A stretch of DNA of 49,359 bases from a virus. The translations under genes were made by a program, and so were the position numbers. The DNA is taken from positions 1-49,359 of IMG/VR virus record IMGVR_UViG_3300037242_000102. One strand, written 5' to 3'. Below, piece after piece: positions 39,532-47,080 of this stretch (the first letter of the stretch is position 1; the number at the start of each line of letters is the position of its first letter). The notes under the pieces were generated by a model. The model was not told the origin of the DNA. It saw only the letters and a program-made list of their open reading frames with translations, and searched no databases.

Positions 39532-39868
39532 CGTCAAGTTCTCCGAAATGTGGATCGTCGATTGCTTCCGGCGCGCGCTCGATGACTTCCGGCAGTCCGG
39601 GGTCCGGCTCGACCTCGAAGGTGTCGAGAACCTCCGATAGTCTCGACACCTCACTGGTCAACGCATCAATGATACCCTTCTGCTCCTCGAAGGCAATTGC
39701 GTCTTTCATCACGTTGCGCAGCCCTTCCATGCGCTGCTCGATAGATTGCCTTTCGAGCACCAGCACCGCCAGCTGAACACAGTCATCGCAAATGAGCAAG
39801 CCGGTGTTGCTACCCACCAACGTCTTCCACCCGTGGCTTCTGCCACAGAAGTTGCACTTATCAGCCAT
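39524..39868 (-). CDS. Stand-alone ClpX-type zinc-finger protein
   Basis: 114 residues from the ATG at 39868, behind GAGGAGA. Residues 5-40, CNFCGRSHGWKTLVGSNTG followed by ICDDCVQLAVLVLE, match the ClpX N-terminal zinc-binding domain, with its four Cys and the ICDxCV pattern. The rest is coiled coil (LTSEVSRLSEVLDTF) and an acidic end; no AAA+ part is present. In ClpX this domain dimerises and docks adaptors and some substrates, so the protein could act on host ClpXP. Confidence 0.7.
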   Translation of the reverse strand: MADKCNFCGRSHGWKTLVGSNTGLLICDDCVQLAVLVLERQSIEQRMEGLRNVMKDAIAFEEQKGIIDALTSEVSRLSEVLDTFEVEPDPGLPEVIERAPEAIDDPHFGELDGD

Positions 39869-40052
39869 CGTACTTTTCTCCTCTTGATTGATATGCGGCG
39901 CGCAGGCGCCGCTTGGCGCAGTCCTTGCAGTAGGGGCCGTAGCTTTCATTGCCCGGCCCGCGCAGCACTCCCGCGGCCGGTTTGCTGCACCGATTGCACG
40001 ACATGTTGAGAGTTTCGTCGAACCATCGTACCGGGTCCACCCCACCCATCAA
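39861..40052 (-). CDS. Small zinc-ribbon protein
   Basis: 63 residues, or 47 from the ATG at 40004. CNRCSKPAAGVLRGPGNESY and YCKDCAKRRLRAAYQSRG give two CxxC pairs 26 residues apart and a basic end. Neither start has a convincing ribosome-binding site. Overlaps the ClpX-finger gene by 8 bases. Confidence 0.5.
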   Translation of the reverse strand: MMGGVDPVRWFDETLNMSCNRCSKPAAGVLRGPGNESYGPYCKDCAKRRLRAAYQSRGEKYDG

Positions 40053-40061
40053 GCTTTGAGT

Positions 40062-40280
40062 TCATTTTCTTGCCCTCATGATCCGCAGCTTCAATTCACC
40101 GGCCCACTGCTCCGCTTCCAAGGGGGATGCTCCGCGGATATTGATCAACGCTGTAACGTGTTTTTGGGGGAAATCGATGGCGAGAACGTCATCGCCGAGC
40201 ACCCACGCATTTGCTGGCTGTCCATATGCCTCAATGGCTTCTTCGATCGTTTCCCCAATTGATTTTAACTCTCTTGTCAT
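40062..40280 (-). CDS. Small early protein
   Basis: 72 residues starting in an ATGA overlap with the HNH-AP2 gene. ETIEEAIEAYGQPANAWV, VLAIDFPQKHVTALINIRG, LEAEQWAGELKLRIM suggest an alpha/beta domain. Unknown. Confidence 0.6.
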   Translation of the reverse strand: MTRELKSIGETIEEAIEAYGQPANAWVLGDDVLAIDFPQKHVTALINIRGASPLEAEQWAGELKLRIMRARK

Positions 40281-40798
40281 GCCAAATCCCCTACATCATT
40301 AAGGGTCGCCCATTCCCCAAAGGCCTCGATTGCGGCTGTGTTATAGGCAAGAGCCGCTTGACGTTCATCGGCGAACCGGCCTAGAGATTTCTTATGTCTA
40401 TTAATCTGAATTTGAGCCCTCCATTTGCCCCTTTCTTTTTCATAGGTGACACCCTTGAATATACTAGACCCCTTTTGATGTCTACGCCCTTGACAGTTTA
40501 CGAGGTGAGAGACTTCGTGCAAATTATCCGGGTGATTATTTAATCCATCGTGGTCAGGATGATGTGCCACGTCCATTCCAAGCAACGGCCATCGACCATG
40601 CACCATACTCCAAACAATTTCATGAGCAAAATGCAATCGACCATTGACCCTAACCTCACGATAAAAGGTTCGACCATTAGCCTTAACACATCCCGCCACG
40701 TCACCGACCTTTATGACATTTGAACGTGCTATTTTCCAACGGAGAATGCCATTTCCGTCAAGGTAAAATAATTCTCTCAATTGTTCAACGGTTGTCAT
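40277..40798 (-). CDS. HNH-AP2 homing-type endonuclease
   Basis: 173 residues from the ATGA overlap at 40798. A short N-terminal helix and WKIARSNVIKVGDVAGC lead to an HNH core (HFAHEIVWSMVHGRWPLLG, DVAHHPDHDGLNNHPDNL). The C-terminal 60 residues form an AP2-type DNA-binding domain (SSIFKGVTYEKERGKWRAQI, ADERQAALAYNTAAIEAFGE). It is the gene immediately downstream of the polymerase and is coupled to it. Confidence 0.9.
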   Translation of the reverse strand: MTTVEQLRELFYLDGNGILRWKIARSNVIKVGDVAGCVKANGRTFYREVRVNGRLHFAHEIVWSMVHGRWPLLGMDVAHHPDHDGLNNHPDNLHEVSHLVNCQGRRHQKGSSIFKGVTYEKERGKWRAQIQINRHKKSLGRFADERQAALAYNTAAIEAFGEWATLNDVGDLA

Positions 40799-42981
40799 GA
40801 AAGCTCCCCGACAAAGAGGCAACCTTTAACATCTAGCATACGGAAACCTTCAGGACAACACCCCTTGAAACACCACACCGATTTCCCCACATTGCAATGA
40901 TCTAATATTGCAGGTGCAAGTCGCTCGAAATCAAACCTTCCAATCTTGAAAAAGATTTCGCCGCTATCATCCATTATCCACCCCTGTAACGCTCTTGTGG
41001 GGCCTCGAAACTCTCGTCCGTGGCGTTTTGCCACCCGGGCGGCTTCATTTTCATCTATAGTAACACACTTGTTTATTTTTCCAACACACATAACCTGGCC
41101 GCGCGTGTCGCCGGGGTGAACATCTGCAATTGCCGTGTCCGGCGTCGCGATGTTCAAATTGGGCTTGGCGCGCTTGTAGAAGGTCATGACCGGGAACAAA
41201 TCATCGATCTCGGTCTTCGCCTCGGTAAGCTTTTTCATAAGACTGTCCCTTAAAGGTGTCTTATTCACGCGGTGTGAAAGGATTTCACAAACGGCGGCCG
41301 GTCCTATCCCTTTGATGGCGGTAAGCGGCCCAACCAATTGCTGATGACCGTCAGCGTCAAGACCCACTGACCAGCGATCAACACTATTGGATGGATCAAC
41401 AGAAACATAGTTCACTCCTTCGCGATATAGCTCGCGCAAAATTGTCAGCTGTTTGTCGGGCTCGGTTCCTTCCTTGTCCAATGTCGCGGCGGCGAAAGGT
41501 GTCGGAAAGTGAGCCTTTAGGTACATGCAATAGTAAGAGACGATAGCATAAGCTACAGCGTGACTTCTATTGAATGAATAATTGCCATGGAACACAATTT
41601 CGTCGAACGTCTTATTGGCGATGACGGTATTCACCCCATTGGCCTGCGCGCCGGTCACGAACATCTCACGATACTTGTTGATCACGTCCGCGCCGAATTT
41701 TTTACTTATAGCCTTGCGGAGCTTGGTGACATCCTCCCAGCTCATGCCCCCAATTTCACGGGCAATACGCATGATCTGTTCTTGATAGACGAGGCAGCCT
41801 AGCGTCGGTGCAAGGATCGGTTCAAATAGCGGGTGAGGGTACGCAACCTCTTCCTCACCATTCTTACGGCGAACCCAGATTGTCGCTTCGCCCGAATTAG
41901 TTGGCCCTGGGCGGACCAGGGCGGTGAGCGCTGCCAGGTCTTCAATGTTCTCAATATGGACCTGTCGTGCGAGCGCTTGTGACGCTCCCCCTTGAAACTG
42001 GAATACACCTGAAAATCTCCCTCGGTTAATGACGTCGAAAGCAGCTGGATCGTCAAGTGGAAGCGTTTCGAAATATCCGCTGTTCGAGCAGACTTTCATG
42101 CATGGATCAATTATCTCTAAGCATCGCTCGAAGATCGATAATTGCGAGAGGCCTAAAACGTCAACCTTGAGCAAGTTGAACTCTGTCGCATCTTGTCCGT
42201 CACACATGGTGGTTCCACTACCACTTAAGGCTGTGTAATCCATGATTGGGCCATTAGTCAGCACAAGACCACATGCGTGCGTCCCTTGCGTGAATGGGTG
42301 CCCCTCTATCTTCGTCACGACAACAGCTTCGGGATGTTTAGCAATAAAGGCTTGTCCAATTGGCACCGTGTCAAACGTTTCTTCGAGTACCGGCCGATCA
42401 TCACCAGACGACCTCTCAATCACGGCGGCGGCAACGGCATCAGTTTCATATTTCGGAATGCGAAGACTTTGATTGACCACAACGTTCAAAGCGGAATGGC
42501 TACGTAAGTAAGTTACCGTGCCAAGCCGCGCTACGCGATCGCTACCGTATTTGCGGCTCACATAGTTGAAGAGGCTGCACCTTGGGAAGGCGGGATTGTC
42601 CCTACGTTCTTCACTGACATCGCTGTCGATATCCGGGAAGTCCGAACGATTCAAATCGAGGAAACGTTCAAAGAGCAAATCCCACTTGATCGGGTCCACA
42701 GTCGTAATTCCGAGCAAGTAGCAAACCAAGCTACCGGCCGACGATCCCCGACCAGGGCCAACTAACATCTCACTCTTTGCAAATCTAATCAGGTCATACA
42801 CGATAAAAAAGTACGGTGCGAAGTTTTTAGCCTCGATCACTTCAAGCTCACGATTGAAACGTGCTTCATAAACGGGATCGTTCCAAACACACGTTAGGAC
42901 GCTATTGTAGTATTCTTCCCAATGGCAGAGCCCCATACGAACGGCTCGCATTTCGCACAGTTTCCGTAGGGTAACTTTCAT
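40795..42981 (-). CDS. dnaE: DNA polymerase III alpha-type polymerase, polymerase part
   Basis: 728 residues from the ATG at 42981, 9 bases after GGGGAG. C-family polymerase landmarks: GPGRGSSAGSLVCYLLGIT, the catalytic pair in SDFPDIDSDV, LLKVDVLGLSQL with the third Asp, GVFQFQGG, TALVRPGPTNSG, CLVYQEQIMRIA and GNYSFNRSHAVAYA, with a helix-hairpin-helix part (AIKGIGPAAV). The N-terminal PHP domain is absent and is encoded by a separate gene just upstream (43106-43882). The two are colinear with ordinary DnaE. It should copy the phage genome together with the DnaQ-type exonuclease. Confidence 0.85.
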   Translation of the reverse strand: MKVTLRKLCEMRAVRMGLCHWEEYYNSVLTCVWNDPVYEARFNRELEVIEAKNFAPYFFIVYDLIRFAKSEMLVGPGRGSSAGSLVCYLLGITTVDPIKWDLLFERFLDLNRSDFPDIDSDVSEERRDNPAFPRCSLFNYVSRKYGSDRVARLGTVTYLRSHSALNVVVNQSLRIPKYETDAVAAAVIERSSGDDRPVLEETFDTVPIGQAFIAKHPEAVVVTKIEGHPFTQGTHACGLVLTNGPIMDYTALSGSGTTMCDGQDATEFNLLKVDVLGLSQLSIFERCLEIIDPCMKVCSNSGYFETLPLDDPAAFDVINRGRFSGVFQFQGGASQALARQVHIENIEDLAALTALVRPGPTNSGEATIWVRRKNGEEEVAYPHPLFEPILAPTLGCLVYQEQIMRIAREIGGMSWEDVTKLRKAISKKFGADVINKYREMFVTGAQANGVNTVIANKTFDEIVFHGNYSFNRSHAVAYAIVSYYCMYLKAHFPTPFAAATLDKEGTEPDKQLTILRELYREGVNYVSVDPSNSVDRWSVGLDADGHQQLVGPLTAIKGIGPAAVCEILSHRVNKTPLRDSLMKKLTEAKTEIDDLFPVMTFYKRAKPNLNIATPDTAIADVHPGDTRGQVMCVGKINKCVTIDENEAARVAKRHGREFRGPTRALQGWIMDDSGEIFFKIGRFDFERLAPAILDHCNVGKSVWCFKGCCPEGFRMLDVKGCLFVGELS

Positions 42982-43094
42982 GGGCAGAACTCCCCAAATA
43001 GTTTCTTTGCGCGTGAAATGCGCCACGCAATGGCCTCTTCTAACGTTTTACAATATTTACGAGCCCGTTTGCCTTGAATTGTGACGTACGCCAT
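42978..43094 (-). pseudogene. AP2-domain relic between the polymerase halves
   Basis: 38 residues, MAYVTIQGKRARKYCKTLEE then AIAWRISRAKKLFGEF. The pattern (a KY-x-K-T-LEEAI-x-x-R helix ending in KLFGEF) is the end of an AP2 domain as found in HNH-AP2 endonucleases such as the one at 40277-40798. It ends in the ATGA that starts the polymerase gene. I read it as the last remnant of an endonuclease gene inserted in dnaE. Confidence 0.55.
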
Positions 43095-43105
43095 AAAAGG
43101 CTCGC

Positions 43106-43882
43106 TCAGTAGTCAGCGTCATCTACTTCCCAATCTACTTGTGGTAACGTCGCTCGTTTCAAAGAAACGTTGCAACGCGCAAGCGCTGCGTCTCGATTTG
43201 CGAAAGCTTCATTTAACACCGTAGTAGGAACCCACGATAATTCAACCCTTAATTCATCATCCGTCATAAGATATTGGGCATAGGTTTGGGTACTCGCCCG
43301 CGCGCCTCTTTTCCCAAGGGTCCCTAACTCGCATCTGTATAGTTCCTTGTCTTCGGGCCGTAAAAATACATTGTCGCTCGTTATCATCATGGGCATCCCG
43401 GTAGCGGCGGCGCGCTGATAGAGAGAACGCGGCACAGATGGCGAGAGCCCAAAATAACATTCGTGTGGCCATGATTGATCCTTGTTCGTTAATTCGAAGA
43501 GATTGTCCAGCAACAGCGCGTTGCCCATAATCTTGATGACGCCGGGTGCGCTGATGGCCTCACGATAGGTGAGGCATGCCGTGGGGCGCGCAGTCGCCTG
43601 CGCGATCAATTCGTGAAGCGGGCGCAGGTCATCGATGGCATAGAATGTCCACCAATCGCGCACCGTCTTTTTGGCACCGGCACTTGGGCTCACACCCAAC
43701 TCGACGCCGAAGACCGGCTTGATGTGGGCCTTCGCACAAAGGTCCGCCCACTTTCTATAGGCGAAGGTTGACTCACGATCACTAATGCTGGCCGCTCCCC
43801 AACCTAGTTCTTTCACCCGTTCAAATACATCTGGCAATTTGCCAAACGCGTAGCGGAAGCTATAGCCCGACCGTACCCTCAT
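43106..43882 (-). CDS. DNA polymerase III alpha-type PHP domain, separate gene
   Basis: 258 residues from the ATG at 43882 (ATGA overlap); an ATG at 43891 is also in frame. It matches the DnaE N-terminal part: MRVRSGYSFRYAFGKL, GWGAASISDRESTFAYRKW, KAHIKPVFGVELGV, YFGLSPSVPRSLYQRAAA, and the end NRDAALARCNVSLKRATLP. The metal-binding His and Asp of the first strand (HSD in E. coli) are replaced here by RSG, so PHP catalysis is probably lost. It must pair with the polymerase encoded downstream. Confidence 0.8.
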   Translation of the reverse strand: MRVRSGYSFRYAFGKLPDVFERVKELGWGAASISDRESTFAYRKWADLCAKAHIKPVFGVELGVSPSAGAKKTVRDWWTFYAIDDLRPLHELIAQATARPTACLTYREAISAPGVIKIMGNALLLDNLFELTNKDQSWPHECYFGLSPSVPRSLYQRAAATGMPMMITSDNVFLRPEDKELYRCELGTLGKRGARASTQTYAQYLMTDDELRVELSWVPTTVLNEAFANRDAALARCNVSLKRATLPQVDWEVDDADY

Positions 43883-44022
43883 TTCATCCATCCGCGAAGG
43901 AAGGTCCGTGCCACTTCACGCACCACCGCAGTCCAAAACCACAGGATGCAGGCCAGAATGAAAGCCATCACGATGACGGCTGTGCCGCCTGCAACCAGCG
44001 TGCTCCAAAATTCCGTTGTCAT
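43879..44022 (-). CDS. Small membrane protein
   Basis: 47 residues from the ATG at 44022, behind GGAGGTG. One membrane segment (TAVIVMAFILACILWFWTAV), then a basic amphipathic end. ATGA overlaps join it to genes on both sides. Confidence 0.6.
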   Translation of the reverse strand: MTTEFWSTLVAGGTAVIVMAFILACILWFWTAVVREVARTFLRGWMK

Positions 44023-44162
44023 AGGTCCACCTCCAATGTGCCGGGGACAAGCCAGCAACAAGCTGACGGTCCGCCAAAATACAGAACCCACCACCCGCGC
44101 TCGACGCGACTTGACTGGTCCTTAGGGTCAAAGTAAAAATCGTGGTAACAGGTTAGGGTCAC
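44019..44162 (-). CDS. Small early protein
   Basis: 47 residues from a GTG overlapping the exonuclease stop (GTGA): TLTCYHDFYFDPKDQSSR, then VERGWWVLYFGGPSACCW. Beta-rich and Cys-containing; no family. It ends in the ATGA of the next gene. Confidence 0.55.
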   Translation of the reverse strand: MTLTCYHDFYFDPKDQSSRVERGWWVLYFGGPSACCWLVPGTLEVDL

Positions 44163-44698
44163 GATAGAACCCCCTCTTGATATAGTTTGACGGCGCAACG
44201 GATCAAGGCCTGCGTATCGCTCTTTGCCCGGTGGGCTTCCTTGAACTTTGCGCCGAAGAGCGTCTCGTGCAACTCCTGCAGCGAGAGCCGATACCCTTTA
44301 AGATGCATTGTTTGTTCAACTGAACAAATTATGCGCGGGAAATGAATGTGCATGCCGACACGTTCAAACGCAATGTCCAAGATTTCAACATCGAAAGCGG
44401 CGTTATGGGCGATCACGTTTGGGCACCGTTCCTCCAAGATTTTCTTGATGCCCTCGGCATATCGGTCGAATGTTAAACAGTCTCTTACCATCTCTTGTGT
44501 TATGCCGTGAACCTTCTCTGCTTCCTCAGACCATTGAAGCGTTGGATGGAATAATTGATCCCAATCGTCGATGATCTCGCCGGTGGCCAGGTCAACATCG
44601 GCCATGTACAAATCTAACACCTCCGGCTGCTTGGCGAGCGGCAAGATGCGGTTAAGTATGAGGCCCGACGTCTCGCAATCTAGGGCTAGGATACGCAT
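44159..44698 (-). CDS. dnaQ: DnaQ-type 3'-5' exonuclease
   Basis: 179 residues from the ATG at 44698, behind GGGGAGGG. All DEDDh motifs are present: LALDCETSG (Exo I), NVIAHNAAFDVEILD (Exo II), and AHRAKSDTQAL (Exo III, His and Asp). It would proofread for the C-family polymerase encoded two small genes and a PHP gene away. Confidence 0.85.
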   Translation of the reverse strand: MRILALDCETSGLILNRILPLAKQPEVLDLYMADVDLATGEIIDDWDQLFHPTLQWSEEAEKVHGITQEMVRDCLTFDRYAEGIKKILEERCPNVIAHNAAFDVEILDIAFERVGMHIHFPRIICSVEQTMHLKGYRLSLQELHETLFGAKFKEAHRAKSDTQALIRCAVKLYQEGVLS

Positions 44699-45135
44699 TT
44701 TTTTTTCCCTCCCCAATGTTCTGGACCCATCGCTCTTTGTTTAGTCGCGCGCCAAGTACACCATTCTTGTCGCTCTTCAAGTGACATTCTATCCCAGCGT
44801 TGTTTTGAGCCTTGTCCGGCGCGCTGCGCGCCTTCAATTAAAAGTTCTTTAGCGCGTGGGTGTCGTTCCATAAAATCGCGTCGATTATCTTTCTTTGTGC
44901 CGGGTACTAAGTGATCCGGCCGGATGCAACGTCGATTATCACACGTATGGCGCAGAATTTTTCCTTCCGGTATTGGCCCCACAAAACACTCGTATGAAGC
45001 GTGATGCGCGGGCCATGATCGACAGTTATATTCTGCAGTACCATATGTGTCAGTTCCATCTCGCGTATCCCAGACCCAACACCCATTGGGTCCCATTACA
45101 ATTTTATTGAGAAGGTATTCTTTAAGAGTTTTCAT
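44686..45135 (-). CDS. HNH homing-type endonuclease
   Basis: 149 residues from the ATG at 45135, which overlaps the stop of the upstream SH3-like gene (ATGA). Core: GPNGCWVWDTRDGTDTYGTA, PAHHASYECFVGPIPEG, then RHTCDNRRCIRPDHLVPG, followed by a helical DNA-binding tail (KDNRRDFMERHPRAKELL). Its end overlaps the exonuclease start by 13 bases, so it is wedged into the replication operon. Confidence 0.85.
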   Translation of the reverse strand: MKTLKEYLLNKIVMGPNGCWVWDTRDGTDTYGTAEYNCRSWPAHHASYECFVGPIPEGKILRHTCDNRRCIRPDHLVPGTKKDNRRDFMERHPRAKELLIEGAQRAGQGSKQRWDRMSLEERQEWCTWRATKQRAMGPEHWGGKKKCVS

Positions 45136-45389
45136 GGCCGTCTCAATTGTCCGGTGGGCACCGCGTAGGTTGTAAGCAAACCATCGACAGTCTGCACGGC
45201 GGCAATTCAATAGGACCAATTGATAGCCAGGATCACAACCCCGATGCTCTCGCCTTGTAGCGTGTCGCGATCATTGTATGGATCACGGAAGGAGCCCCAC
45301 CCGCTTGGGAAATAGAGCACCAATTCGCCCACCTCCAACGGAATGATCTTCTCTTTGGCCTTCATTACGAAGTCAGCATTCTCGCTCAT
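45132..45389 (-). CDS. SH3-like protein interrupted by an in-frame UGA
   Basis: 60 residues (PLEVGELVLYFPSGWGSF ... SIGVVILAINWSY) end at TGA 45207-45209, but the same frame continues for 24 codons (IAAVQTVDGLLTTYAVPTGQ) to a second TGA that is the ATGA coupling point for the HNH gene. The full reading resembles one barrel of the SH3-like proteins at 7453 and 34684. Start by ATGA overlap at 45389. A nonsense mutation, readthrough or a sequencing error would each explain this. Confidence 0.55.
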
Positions 45390-45583
45390 TTGAGCCTCCG
45401 AGGAAAGTTCACCACCCCCTTATAGAGGGCCTCAAGCGCCAACAGAACAAGCATGGCGACACCAGCCAAAAGCATGAAGGCGAATGTCGCCAACACGCTG
45501 CCAATCCACAGTAGCAGCGGCGCGATGACGATTAGAAACGCGCCGAGTATGGCGAGAGAAACAAAAGACAATCCACCGATCAT
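45386..45583 (-). CDS. Small two-pass membrane protein
   Basis: 65 residues; AGGAGGG before the ATG. Two long hydrophobic segments (SLAILGAFLIVIAPLLLWIG, FAFMLLAGVAMLVLLALEAL) and a basic end. Unknown role. Confidence 0.65.
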   Translation of the reverse strand: MIGGLSFVSLAILGAFLIVIAPLLLWIGSVLATFAFMLLAGVAMLVLLALEALYKGVVNFPRRLK

Positions 45584-45592
45584 GATACCCTC

Positions 45593-46450
45593 CTATGTGA
45601 GGCAAGCCTTCCTGTAGTCGTCATAGTCGTCTTGGTTTGTGCGCTTATAGGGCTTCAGCCACTTGTATTCCACCGAGAAGACCATGCCGTTCTTTTCGAA
45701 TTGCACCCCGGCAAAATCCCCGCCGTTCCCGAGGCTCATGATGATGCCCTTTGTTCCGTTCGGGAAAGACTTGCCGAAGTCACAGTGCAAGACGCCGCTT
45801 GGCGCGTCCAGTTCAACCTCTTGGCCGATGTCCAGTGTGGACGCGCGAAACTTAGGCGCCCCGCTGCCTGCGCCCTTGAAGGCCCAATTGGGATCAAGTT
45901 GTCCGCCACCACCGGCACCACCTTCAGGCTTACCGGCAACCACCTCCCGGTTACGTGCGCAGTTTCCGGCGCCCGGGTAGTAGGTTTTGAAGGTATCTTC
46001 CTTCGGGTCCGGCTTCAAGGTGACGTTCACCGTAACGATGTCATCGGCCTTTGCGCGGGCGGCCTCGATCTCCAGTTGAAGGATTGCCAGCGCGCGCCAG
46101 GCCACCTTGCCGGAGTGCCGCACCCGATCGGTATCGATCTTGCCGCGATCAACGAAGTGACGCATGAGACAGTCGGCGTGATCGGCGCTCTTCTCGCGGC
46201 TCCAACGCAGCGGCTCACCGGGGTTGTGCTTCTCGTTGCCAGTCCACGAAAGTTTCGCAACCTCGATCAAAGCGTCTGGAAAATAGTCTATCACCCCGGT
46301 GGCAATGGCGATCTTCTTACGCTCGGCGCTGTCTGATATAACCTTGTCGATGTTTGGGTGTTCGTCGCCGAAGGTGTCTTTGGCGACGCGCGCAATACGT
46401 TCGGCCCAATTCTCGCGACCGTTTTTGTCAGCCCTGATCTCATTTTGCAT
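45593..46450 (-). CDS. DUF5664 / dATP-dGTP diphosphohydrolase-like protein with SH3-like tail
   Basis: 285 residues from the ATG at 46450, behind GGAGAG. Residues 45-120 match the N-terminal domain of the dATP/dGTP diphosphohydrolase (DUF5664) group: VIDYFPDALIEVAKLSWTGN, KHNPGEPLRWSREKSADHAD, RHSGKVAWRALAILQLEIEA. Then follow a Gly-rich linker and a C-terminal SH3/KOW-like barrel (LDIGQEVELDAPSGVLHCDF, SVEYKWLKPYKR). Such enzymes adjust purine dNTP pools in phages, some with modified genomes. The family name is recalled, not searched. Confidence 0.6.
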   Translation of the reverse strand: MQNEIRADKNGRENWAERIARVAKDTFGDEHPNIDKVISDSAERKKIAIATGVIDYFPDALIEVAKLSWTGNEKHNPGEPLRWSREKSADHADCLMRHFVDRGKIDTDRVRHSGKVAWRALAILQLEIEAARAKADDIVTVNVTLKPDPKEDTFKTYYPGAGNCARNREVVAGKPEGGAGGGGQLDPNWAFKGAGSGAPKFRASTLDIGQEVELDAPSGVLHCDFGKSFPNGTKGIIMSLGNGGDFAGVQFEKNGMVFSVEYKWLKPYKRTNQDDYDDYRKACLT

Positions 46451-46946
46451 AGCAACTCTCCAATACGGCCTGTGCCCGTTGTTCGTTTGTGAGATGCGGG
46501 CGGCGATCGTTGCGCGCCCAGACCTGTAAAACGTTGACACCCATCTCGCGATAGGCGTTGATAATCTCTTCGTTGTCATCGATGGCAAACGCGATCACCT
46601 CGTGCGGTTCATTCGGCGCGCAAAGGGTTTTGATTTGTTCCACCTTTTGCTGCCAACTCGGGCGATAGTCACCGTTTGGACGCATGATGATTTCACTGAT
46701 ATTCAGATGATGGAGTTGACACCATTGCAACGTAAGATGCCGCCATTTTTCATCCCTAGCTGTGTGGCCCACCACCCTATACCCGAGGAGGCTAAGACCG
46801 TTCACAAGTCTCACTACGTCTTCGACGGGGTGATCGTCAATGGAGGCGGTATGGTAGTCATCCCATGTCTGCAAGGGTATCATCCAATCTCTCCAATGTG
46901 CCTCAGAGAGTGTATGATCAAAATCGACCGTGACAAGAGTTCTCAT
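46440..46946 (-). CDS. HAD-family phosphatase
   Basis: 168 residues. Motif I VDFDHTLSEAHWRD, motif II region RVVGHTARDEKW (T as the nucleophile-side residue), and the C-terminal FAIDDNEEIINAYREMGV with the acidic pair. These fit a small HAD phosphatase, like the 3'-phosphatase half of polynucleotide kinase or a nucleotidase. It overlaps the preceding HNH relic by ATGA. Confidence 0.75.
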   Translation of the reverse strand: MRTLVTVDFDHTLSEAHWRDWMIPLQTWDDYHTASIDDHPVEDVVRLVNGLSLLGYRVVGHTARDEKWRHLTLQWCQLHHLNISEIIMRPNGDYRPSWQQKVEQIKTLCAPNEPHEVIAFAIDDNEEIINAYREMGVNVLQVWARNDRRPHLTNEQRAQAVLESCYAK

Positions 46947-47080
46947 GGTTTTCTATGCTCCAAATACCACTTGTGTACAGGTCCGGTCCAAATCCAACAC
47001 CCGCTGTTCGGTTCCGGGATAAACTTCGCCTGGAACCGATCGCTTTCAAAAAGGACCTTTGCTTCCGCTTGATCAATCAT
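46943..47080 (-). pseudogene. HNH endonuclease N-terminal relic
   Basis: 45 residues, MIDQAEAKVLFESDRFQ then AKFIPEPNSGCWIWTGPVHK. The KFIPEPNSGCWxW segment is the same as in the intact HNH gene at 17881-18300, but all of the HNH core is missing. It starts and ends in ATGA overlaps, so it is still translated as a link in the operon. Confidence 0.6.

Noticed and set aside
39884-39920. GCGGCGCGCAGGCGCC hairpin resembling the intercistronic repeat
   Set aside because: It lacks the conserved flanks (GCTTTG/CAAAGC) and lies inside a coding region.
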